From: Egbenema bharatensis
GTDB lineage: Bacteria; Cyanobacteriota; Cyanobacteriia; Elainellales; Elainellaceae
Direction: 5' to 3'
Assembly (NCBI RefSeq): GCF_048077055.1
Contig: NZ_CP182236.1
Span: 6,820,001-6,884,000 of the forward strand
DNA: 64,000 nucleotides
Part shown: positions 60,977 to 64,000 of the stretch, piece by piece
Layout: each line of letters starts with the position of its first letter
Position numbering within the stretch: the stretch's first letter is position 1
Made by a program: the position numbers and the translations under genes
Notes under the pieces: generated by a model
What the model saw: only the letters and a program-made list of their open reading frames with translations
Databases searched by the model: none
Told to the model about the DNA's origin: nothing

Positions 60977-62050
60977 CTAGAAAAACCAGCCGTAGCTGTG
61001 CAGTCCTTTGCCCAGGAGGTTTACGCCCAGGTAGCAAATCCAAACCACCAAAAAGCCCGATGCTGCCAGGATAGCCGGACGACGGCCCTGCCAGCCACGG
61101 GTGATGCGGGCATGGAGATAGGCGGCAAAAACCAACCAGGTAATCAGGGCCCAGGTTTCCTTGGGATCCCAACTCCAGTAAGATCCCCAGGCTTCATTGG
61201 CCCAAACCGCTCCCGCAATGATACCAATTGTCAGCAGGGGAAAGCCTAATCCAATAATCCGGTAGCTGATGTTGTCGAGGGTGTCCGCCAGGCTGAGGCG
61301 TTGGGGGGATAAAGGAGTCTTGGGTTGAGCAGTGGTCGATGGATGGGTGACAGCATCTAAAACGGCAGTGCCTCCCATGCTGTTGTTTGCAGAGGAGATG
61401 TTTGCAGAGGAGATGTTCGCAGATGGGGCGATCGTCGAAGAGTCCAGAACTGAAGCGTCTTTGGATGAAGTTTCTTCTAACTTACGCAGGCGGTACTTCG
61501 TATCTCGATAAGCTCCCGTTCCCACTGAGCTGCCCTTGAGTTCGACTTCTTGACCGCGCGTGATCACCAGAAAAGCGATCGCCACCAACGCCCCCACCAT
61601 TAACGCGGCATAGCTGAGTAACATGACGCTGACGTGCATCATCAGCCAATTGGACTTGAGAGCGGGCACAAGGGGTTCAGACATTTGCATCTGGGACGGC
61701 AGGGAGAGGGCGGCAAAGGCGGTAATCCCCATCGCCACGGGAGCGGTCACTGCACCCACCAACGGACTGCGGCTCATGTTCTCCGCCAGGAAATGGACGG
61801 CCGTAATGCCCCAGGCAATAAAAAACAGGGACTCGTACAAGTTGCTCAAGGGGAAATAACCCGCCTCAATCCACCGTGCCCCCAATAGGGCAGCAATGCA
61901 AAGGTTAGCAATTCCCATCCCCGTCGATCCCAAAATTTGCAGGTAGGGAATTTTGGGGAAGGCAGCACTGGTTCAGTACAGCAGCATGGTGAGAAACAGA
62001 ATGGCAAATGAGGCATTGTCCAGCCAGCTCTGAAGGGCAACCAAGTCCAT
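60977..62050 (-). pseudogene. ccsB: Cytochrome c biogenesis protein CcsB with an in-frame TGA
   Basis: CcsB (System II, with CcsA/ResC-type heme handling) moves heme to the lumen for c-type cytochromes. ATG 62050 gives MDLVALQSWLDNASFAILFLTMLLY, then TGA (61973-61975), then TSAAFPKIPYLQILGSTGMGIANLCIAALLGARWIEAGYFPLSNLYESLFF. Homologues have Trp at the TGA position. The signature WGSYWSWDPKETWALITWLVFAAYLHAR (heme-binding WWD-like motif) is intact. The centre carries a low-complexity ANISSANISSANNS linker. About 357 residues. Probably intact in the cell. Confidence 0.88.
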
Positions 62051-62460
62051 GGAAATTTCTCCAATCATCAAACCAACAGTCAGCGTTCATCTTTATCGTA
62101 TCGAGTCTTGGGATCTTCTGGTTGAATTGGAGAGAGGAGAGAGGAGAGAGGAGAGAGGAGGGGGGAGTGAGGAGTGAGGAGTGAGGAGTGAGGAGTGAGG
62201 AGTGAGGAGGGGGGAGCGATGAGATTGCTGGGATAGAGGTTGAGATTTTGTACCTACAACTTCTTGAAGTATCTGGCGATCGATAATAATCTAAAACCCA
62301 GCTTTTTGTGGGTGTGACGGGCAGGGGCGTGACCGGGATCTCCTCTAGTTTCGACCATCGCAATCGCCATTCCTGCCGCTTTCATTTGATTCAGATTAAA
62401 AAACATCCCGCCAGGATCACTAGCGGGGTAAAACTTAGTAATTATGGCGAAACAAAAACC
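62051..62460. other. Intergenic region with STRR arrays
   Basis: No gene. GAGAGGA heptamers (62131-62160) pass directly into GGAGTGA heptamers (about 62164-62210), the same unit as at 38056-38092. The rest carries no recognisable signal. Confidence 0.55.
62131..62215 (+). repeat. Heptameric STRR, GAGAGGA then GGAGTGA units
   Basis: Two adjacent families of 7-bp tandem repeats, about four units of GAGAGGA and seven of GGAGTGA. This is the longest such array in the window and lies in the ccsB leader. Confidence 0.85.
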
Positions 62461-62820
62461 TTAGGGGGTCGGTACAGAACGCTTTGCTGCTTCTCTTTCA
62501 GGATGATAACCCTTGGCAAGTTCATCAACATTTAGCTTTTCGCCCAGAGTACTGGGTTTGTTTTCCTCAGATTCTCTCACTGATGAAGCCTGACTTTGCC
62601 ACTCCCGACGAGCAGCTCTGGCGGCGGGTTCCTTTCCAGGCATTGCATCACTGCTGACATTATTCGGCTGTCCAAGACGGGTTTGTGTATCCGAGTGATT
62701 GGCGGCCATCGCTGCGGTTTGAGTGAAGTTCAGGAGCATCACCACAGTGATGAGCAGTACGGCAACCCGTTTAGCGATCGCTTTAAGAGAATTGAAAGCG
62801 TAAAACACAGGATTTCTCAT
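62461..62820 (-). CDS. Secreted hypothetical protein
   Basis: The 119-residue protein starts at ATG 62820 (MRNPVFYAFNSLKAIAKRVAVLLITVVMLLNFTQTAAMAANHSD), with a clear Sec signal peptide and likely AMA-A cleavage. The mature part is polar and charged (EPAARAARREWQSQASSVRESEENKPSTLGEKLNVDELAKGYHPEREAAKRS) with no Cys or catalytic motif. Not recognised. A longer start at 62853 is possible. Confidence 0.6.
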   Translation of the reverse strand: MRNPVFYAFNSLKAIAKRVAVLLITVVMLLNFTQTAAMAANHSDTQTRLGQPNNVSSDAMPGKEPAARAARREWQSQASSVRESEENKPSTLGEKLNVDELAKGYHPEREAAKRSVPTP

Positions 62821-62908
62821 ATTTACCTTTTTAAGAGTATTGGACAAAACCATAGTCCAGGGAAATCCGTCAAATGCACGTCTTCCACAAGGCAGAAAAA
62901 AGGGACAT

Positions 62909-62938
62909 GAAAAAAATCTCTACCCATGTCGGTAGAGA
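62909..62938 (-). terminator. Hairpin with U run on the minus strand
   Basis: A 9-bp perfect stem (ATCTCTACC at 62915-62923, GGTAGAGAT at 62930-62938) is preceded by seven A residues, so it reads as a terminator on the minus strand. No minus-strand gene ends here in the window. It may stop antisense transcription from the following gene, or shape the RNA leader of the secreted protein's neighbour. Confidence 0.6.
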
Positions 62939-63039
62939 TGTGGATGGAACAGTATCAGAAATCCCAGGACTAAACGCTTTAGCCCCCTCCTGGCTCTACC
63001 ATAGGGAAAGAGAGGGTTCCACGTCGGAGGAAGGGTAGC

Positions 63040-64000
63040 ATGGATGCAGATATGAATCAGGGACAAACCGCCAATCAGGAACAAACCGTAAAGTCGATCG
63101 CGCCAAGCGTTCACCAGACCTCCAATAACACTCCAAATATGGGGGGTGGTGTACCTGCGGTGCAGTATTGGGCAGAGCATACCCTGTCTCCAGAAGGCGT
63201 GAAGCTGTGGCAAACGTTATTGCATAAAAGTGCCTGTCTCTCCTGCGCCTGGGGAACGGGGGGACAAAAGGGGGGATTTACGGATGAAACGGGCGAAACG
63301 ATGCAGCGATGTATGAAAAGCGTCGAAGCGATCTCAGCCGAAATTCAGCCTGCTGTCACCCAATCCTATTTTGATCAGCATCCGATCGCTTCTCTCCAAA
63401 CCCTCACCTCCCTGGAAGCCGATCGCCTGGGACGGTTGAGCTATCCGATGATCCTGCGGGCGGGTCAGTCTCACTATCAGCGCGTGAGTTGGGATGAAGT
63501 CTACTCCATTGCGGAGGCGGCATTCCGTCAACCAGCCGAACGGGTTGCTTCTTACAGTTCCGGGCGATCGTCCAATGAAGCGGCCTATCTGTTGCAGTTG
63601 ATGATGCGAGCGATGGGATCGAATAATCTGGCGGATTGTTCTGATCTGTGTCATGCTCCGTCTACGGTTGGGTTAAAACAGGTGTTTGGCTCTGGGACTT
63701 CAATGGTCAGCCTGGAGAACCTGAGAAAATCTGACTGTGTGGTATTAATCGGTTCCAATGCACCTGCCAATCATCCTCGCCTGATGAATGAGTTGATTAA
63801 ACTACGCGATCGCGGCGGTAAGGTGATTGTGATTAATCCGATCGTGGAAGTGGGACTTGTTAAATTTGGTTCTCCGGCATTCCCAATTAAATCTCTATTT
63901 ACTGGGTCGGATATTGCCTCTCTATATCTACAATTGATTCCTGGCAGCGATACTGCTCTATTCACAGGTATCCAGAAAGTCCTGATTGAGCGGGATTGGG
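63040..64000 (+). CDS. FdhF/YdeP family molybdopterin oxidoreductase, N-terminal part
   Basis: 320 codons are visible before the window ends. GGAGG lies about ten bases before ATG 63040. The sequence CLSCAWG near the start, SWDEVYSIAEAAFRQ, SYSSGRSSNEAAYLLQLMMRAMGSNNLADCSDLCHAPSTVGLKQVFGSGTSMVSLENLRKSDCVVLIGSNAPANHPRLMNELI and KVIVINPIVEVGL match the YdeP group of bis-MGD oxidoreductases. CxxC at the start may hold an iron-sulfur cluster, though only two Cys are seen there. Substrate unknown; related E. coli YdeP is linked to acid resistance. The active-site residue and C-terminal domain lie beyond the window. Confidence 0.83.
   Translation, partial: MDADMNQGQTANQEQTVKSIAPSVHQTSNNTPNMGGGVPAVQYWAEHTLSPEGVKLWQTLLHKSACLSCAWGTGGQKGGFTDETGETMQRCMKSVEAISAEIQPAVTQSYFDQHPIASLQTLTSLEADRLGRLSYPMILRAGQSHYQRVSWDEVYSIAEAAFRQPAERVASYSSGRSSNEAAYLLQLMMRAMGSNNLADCSDLCHAPSTVGLKQVFGSGTSMVSLENLRKSDCVVLIGSNAPANHPRLMNELIKLRDRGGKVIVINPIVEVGLVKFGSPAFPIKSLFTGSDIASLYLQLIPGSDTALFTGIQKVLIERDW

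Noticed and set aside
60768..61975. TGA decoded as tryptophan
   Set aside because: TGA is the normal stop of many genes here (for example dndA and parD), and only two genes show the effect, both in TGAACC.

Overview
The window is chromosomal DNA of a cyanobacterium. The evidence is the frequent GCGATCGC (HIP1) palindromes, the allophycocyanin beta-18 gene apcF, Mg-protoporphyrin IX methyltransferase chlM, the thylakoid cytochrome biogenesis gene ccsB, a Ycf46-like AAA protein, a CCB-type cofactor-assembly protein, an alternative respiratory oxidase and heptameric short tandem repeats. A hormogonium-polysaccharide-type glycosyltransferase fragment at the left edge fits a filamentous, Leptolyngbya-like organism, but the species cannot be named from the sequence.

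Layout. Bases 1-2104 are core: a glycosyltransferase end, rarD and tRNA-Val(CAC). Bases 2059-33225 are a 31.2-kb integrative island. The last 46 bases of the tRNA gene plus one further base (47 bp, 2059-2105) are repeated exactly at 33179-33225, and a tyrosine integrase lies just inside the left end. Its left half is a mobility and replication block: integrase, large XisF-like serine recombinase, a four-HTH protein, an excisionase-like protein and a PrimPol/DUF3987 replication protein followed by an iteron-like array of GGTAACA words. The middle holds toxin-antitoxin genes, an ISH3-family element and a frameshifted dynamin-like GTPase. The right half is a DNA-phosphorothioation-linked defence cluster: a dnd-associated methyltransferase, DUF4007, an ATPase, a 1765-residue protein pairing a candidate PD-(D/E)XK nuclease with an FtsK/HerA motor, and the cysteine desulfurase DndA. 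dndB, dndC, dndD and dndE are absent. The ATPase gene is cut by a nested insert of about 3.7 kb carrying an XRE-HNH protein, paralogous small proteins and a CoiA-like nuclease. dndA is cut by an IS630-type element whose removal would restore the frame exactly.

Bases 33226-64000 are core again: ycf46-like, a GNAT gene, DUF1802, chlM, a divergent Mn/Zn ABC transporter (mntAB/mntC), glnA, apcF, an aspartoacylase-like gene, era, a Uma2-family gene, a PAS-GAF-GAF histidine kinase, a GMC oxidoreductase, an alternative oxidase operon (two DUF2231 proteins and ctaC-ctaD-ctaE, with CtaC lacking the CuA ligands), PRC-barrel/DUF2382 stress-type proteins, a PBP4-type carboxypeptidase, ccb, DUF456, KGK, ccsB and the start of an FdhF/YdeP-type molybdoenzyme.

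Many core genes that should be essential carry a single-base frameshift or one in-frame TGA: ycf46, the GNAT gene, chlM, glnA, era, ctaD, the KGK gene and ccsB. Four of these lie exactly where the intact gene would read GGACC, and my eye scan found only four intact GGACC and no GGTCC in 64 kb. This points either to systematic sequencing errors at a (methylated?) GGWCC motif plus homopolymers, or to strong GGWCC loss. It also means the frameshift in the dynamin-like gene may not be biological.
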